Shown here one piece after another: positions 23,405-33,166 of a DNA stretch of 64,000 nucleotides. Positions within the stretch are counted from its first letter, which is position 1; each line of letters begins with the position of its first letter. Source of the stretch: Tabrizicola sp. (GTDB lineage Bacteria; Pseudomonadota; Alphaproteobacteria; Rhodobacterales; Rhodobacteraceae). Where the stretch lies: NCBI RefSeq assembly GCF_022842145.1, contig NZ_JALHQD010000002.1:372001-436000 (forward strand), given 5' to 3'. A model generated the notes under the pieces. It worked only from the letters and a program-made list of their open reading frames with translations. It did not search any database and was not told where the DNA came from. A program made the translations under genes and the position numbers.

Positions 23405-23516
23405 CACAAAGGCCAGAGGGTGGCGGCCCTTGCGGTGCAGAGGCGATGTGCGCCGCGGCAGGGCCAGGCCTTCAAAGACCCCGCTACGGTTTCTTCGACG
23501 ACATCGCCCTCCGGCG

Positions 23517-24287
23517 TCAGATGCGCGCCGAAAGGACCGACAGGCAGGCCACCTCGGCCAGTTGCTGCGTGGCACCCAGAATGTCCCCGGTCTGCCCGCC
23601 GATCTTGCGCAATGCAAGGAACGCCAGGAGGAGCGCGGCGGTCAGCGTTGCGAAGACCAGCGGCACCGCCGTCCAGCCGGTCAGGATCACGGCAATTCCC
23701 GCTGCCAGAGCCAGAGAAGCCAGCGCCGTCGCAGCGGTTGGCCGACCGGTGGCGTGGCTCAGGCCCTCGCCCCTCGCATTCGGGAGCAGCGACATCACCA
23801 GAGCCATCGGGGCGCGCGACAGGGCACCCGTGGCGATCAGCGCCGCCCAGTGGTCGCCGCCGCTTTGCCCGTAGACCAGCACCGCGGTCAGCGCCGACCA
23901 GCGCGCCAGCGTCACCAGGACCAGCGCCAGGACACCGTAGCTGCCGACCCGGCTGTCCTTCATGATCTCGAGCCGCCGTGCCTTGGTCCAGCCGCCGTAA
24001 AGCCCGTCGGCGGTGTCGGACAGCCCGTCTTCGTGCAGGCCACCCGTCAGCATCGCGGACAGGGCCAGGACCAGCACCGCCGTTACCCCCGGCGTGACAC
24101 CCAGCCACAATGCGCCCGACGCCAGCGCCGCCCCAAGGGCACCCAGCACCGCGCCGACCAGCGGCCATGCCCAGGCCGAGGCAGCGCCGGTGGCCTGGTG
24201 GTCGGGCAGGGGCAGCCGCGAGAGCAGCGCGAAGGCGGACAGGAGGTCGCTGGGCAGCCGGATGGCGATGTCGCGGATTGGGGTCAA
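23517..24287 (-). CDS. cobS: Adenosylcobinamide-GDP ribazoletransferase (cobalamin synthase)
   Basis: A 256-residue inner-membrane enzyme that joins adenosylcobinamide-GDP and alpha-ribazole (phosphate) in the last steps of vitamin B12 synthesis. The conserved blocks [28 protein letters not shown] (acidic metal-binding motif) and [14 protein letters not shown] are present, with several membrane helices. It is divergent from cobT, whose product supplies the lower-ligand ribazole phosphate, 77 bases away. No cobalamin riboswitch is apparent in the short divergent interval. Confidence 0.95.
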   Translation of the reverse strand: MTPIRDIAIRLPSDLLSAFALLSRLPLPDHQATGAASAWAWPLVGAVLGALGAALASGALWLGVTPGVTAVLVLALSAMLTGGLHEDGLSDTADGLYGGWTKARRLEIMKDSRVGSYGVLALVLVTLARWSALTAVLVYGQSGGDHWAALIATGALSRAPMALVMSLLPNARGEGLSHATGRPTAATALASLALAAGIAVILTGWTAVPLVFATLTAALLLAFLALRKIGGQTGDILGATQQLAEVACLSVLSARI

Positions 24288-24364
24288 AGCGGCTTATCCC
24301 GGCTGGCGTTGGCGTGACCCATGGGGTAGCCCCGGATGCGAAAAGGTGCAATCCGGAGAAGATG

Positions 24365-25372
24365 ATGCCGTTCCAGTCCCTTGCCGATGTCCACGCGATG
24401 CTGGCGAAGCTTCCGTCCCCCGAAGCGGCGGCCATCACGGCGGCCGAGTCGCGGAACGGTCAGCTGACCAAACCCCCCGGCGCGCTGGGACGGCTGGAAA
24501 AGCTGGCGATCTGGATGGGCGGCTGGCAAGGCACCGACAAGCCGACGGCCGACAAGCCGCAGATCGTGATCTTTGCGGGCAATCATGGGGTTACGGCCAA
24601 GGGCGTCTCGGCCTTCCCGGCCGAAGTGACCGCGCAGATGGTCGGAAATTTCGCCCACGGCGGAGCTGCGATCAACCAGCTGGCCCGCACCTTCGGGGCG
24701 AAGCTGGACGTCCATGCGCTGGACCTCGACATCCCCACGGCGGATTTCACCGAAGCCCCGGCGATGACCGAAGACGAGGTCGTCGACGCGATGCGTCAGG
24801 GTTTTGAGGCGGTCAATCTGGAGGCGGACCTGTTCGTCGCGGGCGAGATGGGGATCGGCAACACGACCTCTGCCGCCGCCATCGCCACGGCGCTGTTCGG
24901 TGGTGTTGGCTGGGCGGGCCGCGGGACCGGCGTCGATGACGAGGGGCTTCGCCGCAAGGAGGCCGCCGTGGCGGCAGGGGTAGAGCGGCACAAGGCGCTG
25001 CTTGGCGATCCGCTGCAGGTTCTGCGCTGCCTTGGTGGGCGCGAGATTGCGGCGATGGCTGGTGCGATCCTTGGGGCGCGGATGGGGCGCGTGCCGGTCA
25101 TCCTGGACGGCTTCATCGCCTGCGCCGCTGCCGCTGTTCTGGAGAAGGCCGCTCCCGGCGCGCTGGATCACTGCATCGCGGGTCATCAAAGTGCTGAGGG
25201 TGCCCATGCGCGGCTTCTGGAGAAGCTGGGCAAGGAGCCGCTGCTGTCGCTGGGCCTGCGGCTGGGTGAAGGCTCCGGTGCCGCGCTGGCGATCGGGGTG
25301 GTGCAGGGGGCTGTCGCCTGCCACTCCGGGATGGCGACCTTTGCCGAAGCGGGCGTCGCCGCGGGCTCGTGA
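24365..25372 (+). CDS. cobT: Nicotinate-nucleotide-dimethylbenzimidazole phosphoribosyltransferase
   Basis: A 335-residue enzyme that makes alpha-ribazole phosphate for the cobalamin lower ligand. Visible motifs are [33 protein letters not shown] (substrate phosphate binding), the [10 protein letters not shown] segment and [13 protein letters not shown] near the C-terminal catalytic glutamate. GGAG lies six bases before ATG 24365; an ATG three bases earlier is also in frame. It is divergent from cobS. Confidence 0.95.
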   Translation: MPFQSLADVHAMLAKLPSPEAAAITAAESRNGQLTKPPGALGRLEKLAIWMGGWQGTDKPTADKPQIVIFAGNHGVTAKGVSAFPAEVTAQMVGNFAHGGAAINQLARTFGAKLDVHALDLDIPTADFTEAPAMTEDEVVDAMRQGFEAVNLEADLFVAGEMGIGNTTSAAAIATALFGGVGWAGRGTGVDDEGLRRKEAAVAAGVERHKALLGDPLQVLRCLGGREIAAMAGAILGARMGRVPVILDGFIACAAAAVLEKAAPGALDHCIAGHQSAEGAHARLLEKLGKEPLLSLGLRLGEGSGAALAIGVVQGAVACHSGMATFAEAGVAAGS

Positions 25373-25708
25373 CCGCCTGCTCCTCGTGCGACTTCGTCTT
25401 CTCGTCGCGAGCGCGGGACGGCGCGGTCGATGGGCCGCGTTGATTGCGGGCCAGGAGAAGCGGGCTTCGTCTGGGGGGGCACGACCGAATACCGGCTGGC
25501 GCGTCGTGGCGGTATCGCTGCTGGGCGCTGGTTGGGGCAAGTGCCTGTGTCGCTGCGGCGCCTGATGGACTGCCTTTCAGCGGCTTCGCCTTATCCTCGC
25601 CGGTGCGGTGCGGCGCAATTCTGGGCAAGTTTTGGTCGCCGAAGGGTGACGTCTAGAGACAAACCCTTGATTTTTCAGGAATGGCCGAGGCCGTCCGGCG
25701 TACGCAGG
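25373..25708. other. 336-bp gap after cobT with no recognisable gene
   Basis: No frame gives a recognisable protein. Bases 25379-25403, right after the cobT stop, match a 25-base segment right after the hisA stop (60621-60645, opposite strand) at 23 of 25 positions. The rest is GC-rich and may be decayed sequence. Confidence 0.5.
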
Positions 25709-28700
25709 TCAGGCCTTTGGCATCTTCAGGCTGACCAGCCGGCCGCCTTTCTGATAGCGGACCTCGGTCTCGGTGATTGCCTTGATGGTGCCGCCGTCAA
25801 TCTTGTCGCCGACCTTGACCTTCTTGTATTTCCCGTTCGACTGCCGGACGAGGGCGTACCGGCGCGAGTCCGTGCCGTAGGTTCCGATCAGGTTTATCTT
25901 CGACAGGTTGATCGCGTTCGCGAAGGTCGCCTGCTTCGCCACACTCGCCCTGGTCGGGATCGAGGGCGCGGCCCGCGCTGTCTCGGGCTCGTCGATCTCG
26001 TCCAGTTCCTCGGGCTTGGCCTCGGGGGCGGGGGCGGCGGCGGCAAGCTCGACCTCGGGTTCCGGTGCGGGCTCGCGGACGGCGGCGGCCACGGCGGCCT
26101 CGACCGCGTCGGTGAAGTCGTTCGGACGCGAGGCGGGCCGCATCGAGATTGCGACGATGGACGGATTCTGGGCTTCCAGTGCTGCAGCCTCGGCCAGCTT
26201 TGCCTCGGCCTGCGCGGTCAGCGAGGCGGCCTGCGCGCCAAGGTCGGCGGCTTCAGCCGGGGCTGCGGCGGCTGCGGCTGCGGTCACGCTGGCCGGGCGG
26301 GACAGAGGACGAAGGCCGGCAAACTCGGCCGCGACCTCTGGCGAAAGCGCGGCGTCGTCCGCGGCGGCGGCGGGGGTGGCGGCGGGGGTCAGGCCATCGG
26401 GGCGCGGGCGGGGGCGGAAGCCGGCCATCGCGGGATCGGCTGGCGGAAGCTCGGCGGCGGGAGCAGTCTGGCCGGCGGTGACGAGCGACGCGTCGGCGGA
26501 GGACGACGCGGTGGCCGGGGAGGCGGCGTCAGGGGAGGCGGCATCAGGGGAGGCGGAGGCGGTCAGGGTCTCGGGCGCGGCCACGGGTACGGCGGCCAGG
26601 GCAGCGGCGATCGCGGCTTCGCTGCGGACGGGTGGCACCAGCGGCGGCTTTCCGGCAATCAGGAACACGCCTTCGGGGCTCATGATGCCTTCGGCGGTGG
26701 GTTGCAGCAGGCCGCGCGCATCGAACCGGTAGACCGTTCCCGGCGCCGGGGGCGGCATCACGGGGTCGGGAAGCACATCACGGGACTCGACCAGGGCGGG
26801 GAGGGCCAGCGCGTCCAAGGCGGGCGGGGGAGCGTCCATGGCCGAAAGGAAAATCTCGTCCTGATCCTCGACCGGAGCGGAGGCGGCCGAGACGTCGGTG
26901 GCGACCACCGTGTCAGGCGCAGGCTCGGGTGCCGGTTCCGGCGCAGCCTCGGCTGTCACTTCTTCGGATTCGGCTGGGTCCGGAACGAGGTCGGCGGCTT
27001 CCAGTGCTTCGGCAGGAGCAGGGTCGGCGGCCAAATCGGACGAGGCTTCCTCACCCCCCATGTTGACCGGGAGGCTTTCAGTGGCAAGGTCCTCGACGTC
27101 CGCCGTGGCGGCGCCGTCCGCTTCGGGGATGGGATCGGTCATCCCTTCGGGGTCCTGCATGTCGGCAAGCATCTCGTCGTCGACACCGGGCACGACCTCG
27201 GTTGTCGCCGCGGCGGCCTCTTCGGTCGGGGAACCGTTTCCGCCGACGAAGTAGGACGCCCAGGCCGCGACCAGCGCGAGGAACAGCAAGAGCAGTCCGA
27301 CCATCACCATGAAGACGGTGCCCGTCCGCTTTTTCGCCGGGGTCACCGAGCCGAAGGTGCCACCCGGTCGGGCGGGCGACTTGACCGTGGTCGTGGAGCC
27401 GATCGCCGGACGCGGGATGTCGTTGCCCTTCAGCTTGGGCTTTGTGCGTGTGCCGGGAATGGAGGGGGCCGTGACCAGCCCCGCAAAGCCCTTGCCGTTC
27501 GCGGGACGCGCCGTTGGGGCGGCCTTCGCGGCGGGGCTGGTGCCGGCGGACACACCTGGGCGGGTCACGCCGTCGATCGGCCGGGCGGCGCTGTCAGCGG
27601 CAACACCGCGACGGCTGGCGAAGGCCACCATCGCCGCCGAGGGCGGGGCGGGCGGGATGTCGTCGTCCAGGTCATCGATCACCAGCTTCCGCGCCGTCGG
27701 TGCGGAGGGCAGATCATCGCCCTCGGGGAAGGCAGAGGTATCGGTGACGTGCGCGAAGGGGGCTTCCTCGGGCTCGGCCACAGGGGCCGGCTGTGCGGGA
27801 GGGATCCTGCTCGGCAAGGTATCTTCCACCGTGGTGGCAGAAGTAACCGAGAGGGACGCGTCCTGAGCCGTTTCGCGCGCAAGGATCGCTTCGGGCTCGT
27901 CCTCGGCCAGGTCGGCTGCGGGCAGAGGTGCGGGATCGGGCGCCGTCGTGGCCGCGAGAGCGACAGGGGCCGCAACGGGGGGCACCGGCAATTCGGCATT
28001 CAGGGCTTCGGCCAGACCGGGCAGATCATCTTCGGGCAGCGCTGCCGAAGGCATTGGTTGGGGCGCCGGCTCTGGTGTGGGTTCTGGCGCCGTATCAAGT
28101 GTCGGTTCTGGCGTCGGGTCGGGCTCGGCCGTCGACACCGGAGTCGATTCAGCTTTCGGCAACTCGCGGTGCAGGATCGTCACCGGCTCGCGGTCGCGGT
28201 CGACCGTCTCGTCCTCGGCCAGGATCGAGGCTGCAGCGGCGGTCGGACCGAACCAGGGCTCGCCGACAAAGGAACCATCCTCGGGGATGGCCACGAAGGA
28301 GACCGGGTTCAGCCGGTGTTCGACGGCGAACTCCTCGGCCTGGGCCAGCGTCTCCTTGGCGATGACGGCAACCTTGACGGTTGCACCTTTGCCCGACCAG
28401 TCGAAGGCAAGATCCTCGACGGCGTAGGGGGTCCGACCCTCCAGCGCTTCGGCGATCTGGCGGCGCTTCTCCTCGCGGCTGGGGCCGGGAGCGTGCACTT
28501 CGGTGTAGAGAATCTGGCTGTTCGGCAGGACCAGTTTGGTCGCGACCCCAAGCGGCGAGAGCCCCAGCGCGGTCTTGCGCAGGTAGTCCATCGCCTCGGG
28601 CAGATCGGGGGCGTCAAACGCGGCTTCGCCGACGGACAGCCAGCCTTTTGGCGTCCGGTGCAGAAGCCCGATGGTCTCACGGGTCAGGTCAAGTGCAAAT

Positions 28701-28711
28701 GTCGGTTTCAT
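25709..28711 (-). CDS. Large single-TM protein with PilM/GspL-like N-terminus and GspC/PilP-like C-terminus
   Basis: A 1000-residue protein. Residues 1-160 (MKPTFALDLTRETIGLLHR; LVLPNSQILYTEVHAPG; PYAVEDLAFDW) resemble the actin-like cytoplasmic domain of PilM/GspL. A long Ala/Pro/Glu-rich linker follows, then one membrane helix at about 465-489. A second very Ala-rich disordered region fills about 490-930. The last 70 residues (INLIGTYGTDSRRYALVRQSNGKYKKVKVGDKIDGG cut here; then TIKAITETEVRYQKGG) resemble the GspC/PilP homology-region fold of type II secretion and type IV pilus alignment complexes. No other pilus gene is nearby. The domain calls are inference from pattern, not search. Confidence 0.7.
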   Translation of the reverse strand: MKPTFALDLTRETIGLLHRTPKGWLSVGEAAFDAPDLPEAMDYLRKTALGLSPLGVATKLVLPNSQILYTEVHAPGPSREEKRRQIAEALEGRTPYAVEDLAFDWSGKGATVKVAVIAKETLAQAEEFAVEHRLNPVSFVAIPEDGSFVGEPWFGPTAAAASILAEDETVDRDREPVTILHRELPKAESTPVSTAEPDPTPEPTLDTAPEPTPEPAPQPMPSAALPEDDLPGLAEALNAELPVPPVAAPVALAATTAPDPAPLPAADLAEDEPEAILARETAQDASLSVTSATTVEDTLPSRIPPAQPAPVAEPEEAPFAHVTDTSAFPEGDDLPSAPTARKLVIDDLDDDIPPAPPSAAMVAFASRRGVAADSAARPIDGVTRPGVSAGTSPAAKAAPTARPANGKGFAGLVTAPSIPGTRTKPKLKGNDIPRPAIGSTTTVKSPARPGGTFGSVTPAKKRTGTVFMVMVGLLLLFLALVAAWASYFVGGNGSPTEEAAAATTEVVPGVDDEMLADMQDPEGMTDPIPEADGAATADVEDLATESLPVNMGGEEASSDLAADPAPAEALEAADLVPDPAESEEVTAEAAPEPAPEPAPDTVVATDVSAASAPVEDQDEIFLSAMDAPPPALDALALPALVESRDVLPDPVMPPPAPGTVYRFDARGLLQPTAEGIMSPEGVFLIAGKPPLVPPVRSEAAIAAALAAVPVAAPETLTASASPDAASPDAASPATASSSADASLVTAGQTAPAAELPPADPAMAGFRPRPRPDGLTPAATPAAAADDAALSPEVAAEFAGLRPLSRPASVTAAAAAAAPAEAADLGAQAASLTAQAEAKLAEAAALEAQNPSIVAISMRPASRPNDFTDAVEAAVAAAVREPAPEPEVELAAAAPAPEAKPEELDEIDEPETARAAPSIPTRASVAKQATFANAINLSKINLIGTYGTDSRRYALVRQSNGKYKKVKVGDKIDGGTIKAITETEVRYQKGGRLVSLKMPKA

Positions 28712-28871
28712 GTCGCGGGTCTAGCACGGTTTCTAAAGGTGCTGGAACGTGCGCCAGCTGCTGCGCGCATAACTAAAGCAGCTTTTCGCCGAAGGGAAGG
28801 AAAAGGGCCAAGGAAGTCGTTGCGCCGCGCGTCACAACTGCGAAATGTCACGCAAATTGAAGGAGACCCCG

Positions 28872-29564
28872 ATGCGTGTTCTGTCCGCTCTGATCCTGTC
28901 CACTGCATTTGCCCTGCCGCTGGCAGCCCCCACGCTGGCCGAGGACCTGCCCCGCACCATCAGCGTGACCGGCACCGGCACCATCGAGGCCGCGCCCGAC
29001 ATGGCAACGCTGATGATCGGCGTGACCACCCAGGGTGCCACCGCCGCCGAGGCGCTGGCCGAGAATTCCAAGGCCACCGAGGCGGTGATCGCCCGGCTGA
29101 CCATCTCGGGCGTGGCCGCGCGGGACATGCAGACCTCGAACCTGTCGATCAACCCGAACTGGACGGGCTATGACAGCTCGACGCCCACGATCTCGGGCTA
29201 CGTCGCATCGAACATGCTGACCGTGCGGGTTCGCGCCCTGGACACGACCGGCGCGATCCTGGATGCGTCGGTCGCGGACGGGGCCAACACGCTGAACGGA
29301 CTGACCTTCGGCCTGGCCGACCCCGAACCGGCCTATAACGACGCGCGCCGGGAGGCGGTGGAGGATGCCCGCGCCAAGGCCGAGCTTCTGGCCTCTGCGG
29401 CCGGGGTCAAGCTGGGGCAGGTCATGTCCATCACCGATGCCGGTGCGATGACCGATCCGGCGCCGATGTACCGCGATGCGATCTCGGCCTCGCCGGTGCC
29501 GGTGGTGGGGGGCGAGCTGGGTCTGGTCGCCAATGTCGCGGTGACCTGGGCAATCGCCGAGTGA
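28872..29564 (+). CDS. SIMPL domain (DUF541) exported protein
   Basis: A 230-residue periplasmic protein with a signal peptide (MRVLSALILSTAFALPLAAPTLA). The SIMPL domain is seen in ISVTGTGTIEAAPDMATLMIGV, the LSINPNW segment, the VRALDTTGAILDASVADGAN segment and the conserved C-terminal ARAKAELLASAAGVKLGQV. SIMPL proteins such as YggE have been tied to oxidative-stress relief, but the mechanism is not known. AAGGAG precedes ATG 28872; an upstream in-frame start at 28845 would spoil the signal peptide. Confidence 0.9.
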   Translation: MRVLSALILSTAFALPLAAPTLAEDLPRTISVTGTGTIEAAPDMATLMIGVTTQGATAAEALAENSKATEAVIARLTISGVAARDMQTSNLSINPNWTGYDSSTPTISGYVASNMLTVRVRALDTTGAILDASVADGANTLNGLTFGLADPEPAYNDARREAVEDARAKAELLASAAGVKLGQVMSITDAGAMTDPAPMYRDAISASPVPVVGGELGLVANVAVTWAIAE

Positions 29565-29677
29565 AATGACGCGCAACCGGCGGGATTCGCAAGGATTCCG
29601 TCGATTTCTGTCATGATTTGGCCCAAGTCGGCGGGCAAACAGGCACTCAACGATAATCGGGCCTGAGCAGAGGTTGC

Positions 29678-30856
29678 ATGGCGTTTCGCGTGATCATCTA
29701 TTTGATTGGCGCCACAATCGGCATCACTTTCGCCGTTGTGAAGTACAACCTGCTGGATGCCTTCCTTCCGACAGAGCTGTTCGAAGCGCTGGACCAGCCA
29801 GAGGCGGGTGCTGACCCTCTGCAATCGGGTGAGCTGTCCGTCGAGGTCGGGGCAAAGCGGGTTGTCGCCGCGCCGGTGCAGGATGGTCCGGGCCAATACC
29901 TGCTGGACGTGCCCGAGGGGCTGAGCGTCGAGGGGCCGATTGCCGCAATGGCGGGCAACCGGCCCGTCTACATCACGGACGTGATCAGCGGCTATACCAC
30001 GGAGGTAGCCGCGGATGTCCCGGCCGAACTGACCACGATCCGCCCGATCTCGGGGTGCAGGCTGACGCAGCCACTGGAGGGGACCGAGGTGGGCCACGTC
30101 ACGGCGGGGACAACCGGCCTGGCCTTGCCGATCCTGACCTACAACGACATGGATCTGGCCGCGGCGGTGCAAGTCTTTGTAAACCTTTATCGCAAGGCCG
30201 GAGAGGCCGAAGTCCGGCCTCCGGCGGAACTGGCCTATGACGTCTACGACGTCGCGGTGACCGAAACGCGGGCGCCCGTTTACCTGGTGCTTGAAAGCGT
30301 CGTGCGCAACCGGATCTGGAACATCCACCTCGCCCCCGGTGCGCGGATCGAGCGGGTGATCCTGCTGGGTGGCACGCAGTCCGGGGTGGCGAACCTTGAT
30401 CCTGTCGTGCCGGTCGAAGTCCTGCCTGCCCAGGCGCTGGCGGCTTGCGGCATCCAGCCCGCCTATGAGCTGAATCGCGGCCATCGATTCTTTGATGTGC
30501 TGGCGAATGGACCGGCCTTGGACAAGGCCGCTGCGGAAGTGGATTTTGCCGCCATGCAGGACGCCATCGCCGCGTACAACACCTGGTTCCGTGACAGCTT
30601 TGGCGTGCTTGCGGATGAAACGCGGGCCGGGTTCGGCGGCACGATCTCAGTCGTGGGACCGCAGCCCGGAGAGGCTGAGCCAAAGGCCGTGCATGCGCCG
30701 GTCCAGGCGTCTCGGATCCGGCTGACGCAGGACGCCTATTTCGAGATCCGTGGCCAAGTGGCCAAGAGGGAAGATTTCGTCGCACGGGTCAAGGCCATCG
30801 CGACGGCCTTCGCCTTCGGGGATCTTGCGAACCTTCGCCAGGGGGTGCAGTTCTGA
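29678..30856 (+). CDS. Membrane-anchored protein of unknown function
   Basis: A 392-residue protein with one N-terminal membrane helix (FRVIIYLIGATIGITFAVV) and the rest probably periplasmic. No enzyme motif is recognised. There are three cysteines after the helix region at most, and a central segment (VYLVLESVVRNRIWNIHLAPGARIERVILLGG) that looks like a folded core. GAGG precedes ATG 29678. Its stop overlaps the next start (TGATG at 30854-30858), so the two unknown proteins are translated together and probably work together. Confidence 0.7.
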   Translation: MAFRVIIYLIGATIGITFAVVKYNLLDAFLPTELFEALDQPEAGADPLQSGELSVEVGAKRVVAAPVQDGPGQYLLDVPEGLSVEGPIAAMAGNRPVYITDVISGYTTEVAADVPAELTTIRPISGCRLTQPLEGTEVGHVTAGTTGLALPILTYNDMDLAAAVQVFVNLYRKAGEAEVRPPAELAYDVYDVAVTETRAPVYLVLESVVRNRIWNIHLAPGARIERVILLGGTQSGVANLDPVVPVEVLPAQALAACGIQPAYELNRGHRFFDVLANGPALDKAAAEVDFAAMQDAIAAYNTWFRDSFGVLADETRAGFGGTISVVGPQPGEAEPKAVHAPVQASRIRLTQDAYFEIRGQVAKREDFVARVKAIATAFAFGDLANLRQGVQF

Positions 30857-31638
30857 TGCTGCGACTGGTGATCGGTGCGGGCGTCCTGTTGATGGCCGTG
30901 GGCTTCGGGGCGGCTGGCTGGCAATACTGGCAGTCGCTGCCTGCAAGCCCCGACGCGCCGGCCGTGGCCGCCGCGGACGCAGCCCCGGTCCCAAGTCGGC
31001 AAAGCTGGCTCATCTCGCCCACCGGCGGACAGATCCGGCAGGACGAGGTCGATGCCTACCTTGCCCAGGAACGCTTTGTGCCAAGCCGCCACGTGCTGAT
31101 CCGGCGCGAGGCCCGTCTTGCGGACCTTTTGGCCGAGGGCGAGAAACTGCCCGAGCCCGCGTTTCTTCAGGTGCTGGCCGATATTCGCGCCCCGAGGGTC
31201 GCCGGCGGGCTTTGTTCGGTGCTCATGGCCATTGCGCAGGACTGCGCGGTGAACTCGGCCCGGGTGGTGGACGGCAGTATCGATCCGGTGGGCGGCACCG
31301 CACTTTTCGATCTGGAACTGGTTTACCGTCTGCCTGCGGACGGGGTCGAGCTGCCCGATCTTGCCGCCCACGTTCTGCGGATGGATAGCGTCGGGCTGGA
31401 GCTGGAAGCCGGGGCCGAGGGCAGCGCCACCCCCGAAACCGCGCTGCAGGCGCTGCTTGCCGCCGTGGATGAAGCCTGCGCCTCCGAAACCGTGGGCGAG
31501 ATCTGCCGCACGATGGAAATCTCGCTGACCTGGGCTCCGGGACAGGCGGTTTCGGGCCGGGCGCGGATCGCCTGGCTGGATCCGCTGCCCGAGGGCATGT
31601 TCGTGGCCCCGCCGCTGGAGACCCTTTCGGGCGGTTGA
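30856..31638 (+). CDS. Membrane-anchored protein of unknown function, coupled to upstream gene
   Basis: A 260-residue protein with an N-terminal membrane helix (LRLVIGAGVLLMAVGFGAAGW) and a periplasmic part. Four cysteines (GGLCSVLMAIAQDC; DEACASETVGEIC) could form two disulfides. No known domain is recognised. It starts inside the stop codon of the preceding gene. It ends 16 bases before the convergent metY stop. Confidence 0.7.
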   Translation: MLRLVIGAGVLLMAVGFGAAGWQYWQSLPASPDAPAVAAADAAPVPSRQSWLISPTGGQIRQDEVDAYLAQERFVPSRHVLIRREARLADLLAEGEKLPEPAFLQVLADIRAPRVAGGLCSVLMAIAQDCAVNSARVVDGSIDPVGGTALFDLELVYRLPADGVELPDLAAHVLRMDSVGLELEAGAEGSATPETALQALLAAVDEACASETVGEICRTMEISLTWAPGQAVSGRARIAWLDPLPEGMFVAPPLETLSGG

Positions 31639-31654
31639 GCGGCGGAGCCGGCGG

Positions 31655-32944
31655 TCAGGCCGTGGCCTTTGCCAGCGCCTGATCGAGATCGGCGATGATG
31701 TCGCGGACGTCCTCGATCCCGATTGACACCCGGACAGAATCCGGCGCGGCACCGGCTTTCACCTGGGCGTCCTCGGTCAGTTGCCGGTGCGTGGTCGAGG
31801 CCGGGTGGATGACCAGCGACCGCGTGTCCCCAAGGTTCGCGACGTGGCTGAAAAGCTTCATGTTGTCGATCAGCTTGATGCAGGCTTCGTAACCGCCCTT
31901 CACCGTGAAGGTGAACAGCGCTCCGGGCCCCTTGGGCGTGATCGACTGTGCCAGCTTGTTGTAGGGCGAGGATTTGAGGCCGGGATAGGTGACCTTGCCG
32001 ATGCGCGGGTCCTGCTCCAGCCACTCGGCCACGATCTGCGCATTCTCGACATGGCGCTGCATCCTGAGCGACAGGGTTTCGATCCCCATCAGGGTATAGT
32101 GCGCACCTTGCGGGTTCATGGTCATCCCAAGGTCGCGCAGGCCGATGGCGATGGAGTGGAAGGTGAAGGCCATATTGCCCAAGGTCGGGTGGAAGACGAG
32201 GCCGTGGTAGGCGGGCTCGGGCTGCGAGAGCGACGGGAACTTGTCATCCTTCGACCAGTCGAATTTCCCCGAGTCCACCACGATCCCGCCGGTGACGGTG
32301 CCGTTGCCGGTCAAATACTTGGTGGCCGAATGGACGACGAGGGTCGCGCCGTGCTCGATCGGGCGGCAAAGCGCGGGCGAGGCGGTGGTGTTGTCGACGA
32401 TCAGCGGAATATGGGCCTGGTTCGCGACGCGGGCGATGGCGGGCAGGTCCGAGAGCGCGCCGCCCGGGTTGCAGATCGTCTCGCAAAACAGGGCGCGGGT
32501 GTCGGCGTCGATGGCGGCCTCGATCGCCTTGGGGTCGTCGAAGTCGACGAACTTGGCCGACCAGCCGAACTTGCGGATCGTGTTCGAGAACTGCTGGATC
32601 GTGCCCCCGTAAAGCCGGGTCGAGGCGACGATGTTGCGACCGGGGGCCATGATCGGAAACAGCGCCATGATCTGCGCCGCGTGGCCCGAGGAGCAGGCGA
32701 TGCCGCCCGCGCCGCCTTCAAGTGCCACCACCCGATTGGCGAGGGCCGAGACGGTGGGGTTGGTCAGGCGGGAATAGATATAGCCGACCTCTTGCAGATT
32801 GAAGAGCTTGGCCGCGTGGTCCGCGTCACGGAAAACGTAGGCGGTGGTCTGGTAGATCGGCACCTGCCGGGCGCCGGTCGCGGGGTCAGGTTCGGCACCG
32901 GCATGGATGGCGAGCGTGTCGAAGCCGAGGGGTCTGTCGGTCAT
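31655..32944 (-). CDS. metY: O-acetylhomoserine (thiol)-lyase, PLP enzyme of the Cys/Met metabolism family
   Basis: A 429-residue PLP enzyme. The opening TLAIHAGAEPDPATGARQVPIYQTTAYVF and YIYSRLTNPT are typical, as are the VVHSATKYLTG block holding the PLP lysine and the final GIEDVRDIIADLDQAL. It forms homocysteine or methionine from O-acetylhomoserine with sulfide or methanethiol. GGGAGG precedes ATG 32944; an N-terminal extension to 33061 is not family-like. No SAM riboswitch pattern was found in the upstream 200 bases. Confidence 0.93.
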   Translation of the reverse strand: MTDRPLGFDTLAIHAGAEPDPATGARQVPIYQTTAYVFRDADHAAKLFNLQEVGYIYSRLTNPTVSALANRVVALEGGAGGIACSSGHAAQIMALFPIMAPGRNIVASTRLYGGTIQQFSNTIRKFGWSAKFVDFDDPKAIEAAIDADTRALFCETICNPGGALSDLPAIARVANQAHIPLIVDNTTASPALCRPIEHGATLVVHSATKYLTGNGTVTGGIVVDSGKFDWSKDDKFPSLSQPEPAYHGLVFHPTLGNMAFTFHSIAIGLRDLGMTMNPQGAHYTLMGIETLSLRMQRHVENAQIVAEWLEQDPRIGKVTYPGLKSSPYNKLAQSITPKGPGALFTFTVKGGYEACIKLIDNMKLFSHVANLGDTRSLVIHPASTTHRQLTEDAQVKAGAAPDSVRVSIGIEDVRDIIADLDQALAKATA

Positions 32945-33166
32945 GGGTCGTCCTCCCTTGTTTGACGCGAGGGTAGGGGGGAACGGATCGGCTGGCAACG
33001 GGGTCTGTCCACGGTGGGCAGTCCTTGCTTGAATAAGTATATCAATGGCTTGGTCCTTCACGTTTACAGAATCTCAATCTCTGCACAGGACCTGCGGGAG
33101 AAGGATTGTTGCGGCCCGCAGCGCTTCCATGCCTGGATCGCCCCGCCTGACCCCGGAGCCAGCGCC

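Noticed and set aside
23359-23516. Possible FMN riboswitch before ribB
   Set aside because: The AGGGCGGGGTG-type core and the later conserved arms are missing; only a simple hairpin is present.
24288-24364. Cobalamin riboswitch between cobS and cobT
   Set aside because: The interval is only 77 bases, too short for the known element, and lacks a B12-box-like core.
25415-29173. Very long open plus-strand frame opposite the 1000-residue protein
   Set aside because: It has Gly/Arg-rich, low-complexity content typical of the antisense of an Ala/Pro-rich GC-rich gene, and it runs into the SIMPL gene frame.
32945-33166. Possible SAM riboswitch upstream of metY
   Set aside because: I compared the minus-strand leader with the SAM-II pattern by eye; the conserved loop and pseudoknot bases are not there.
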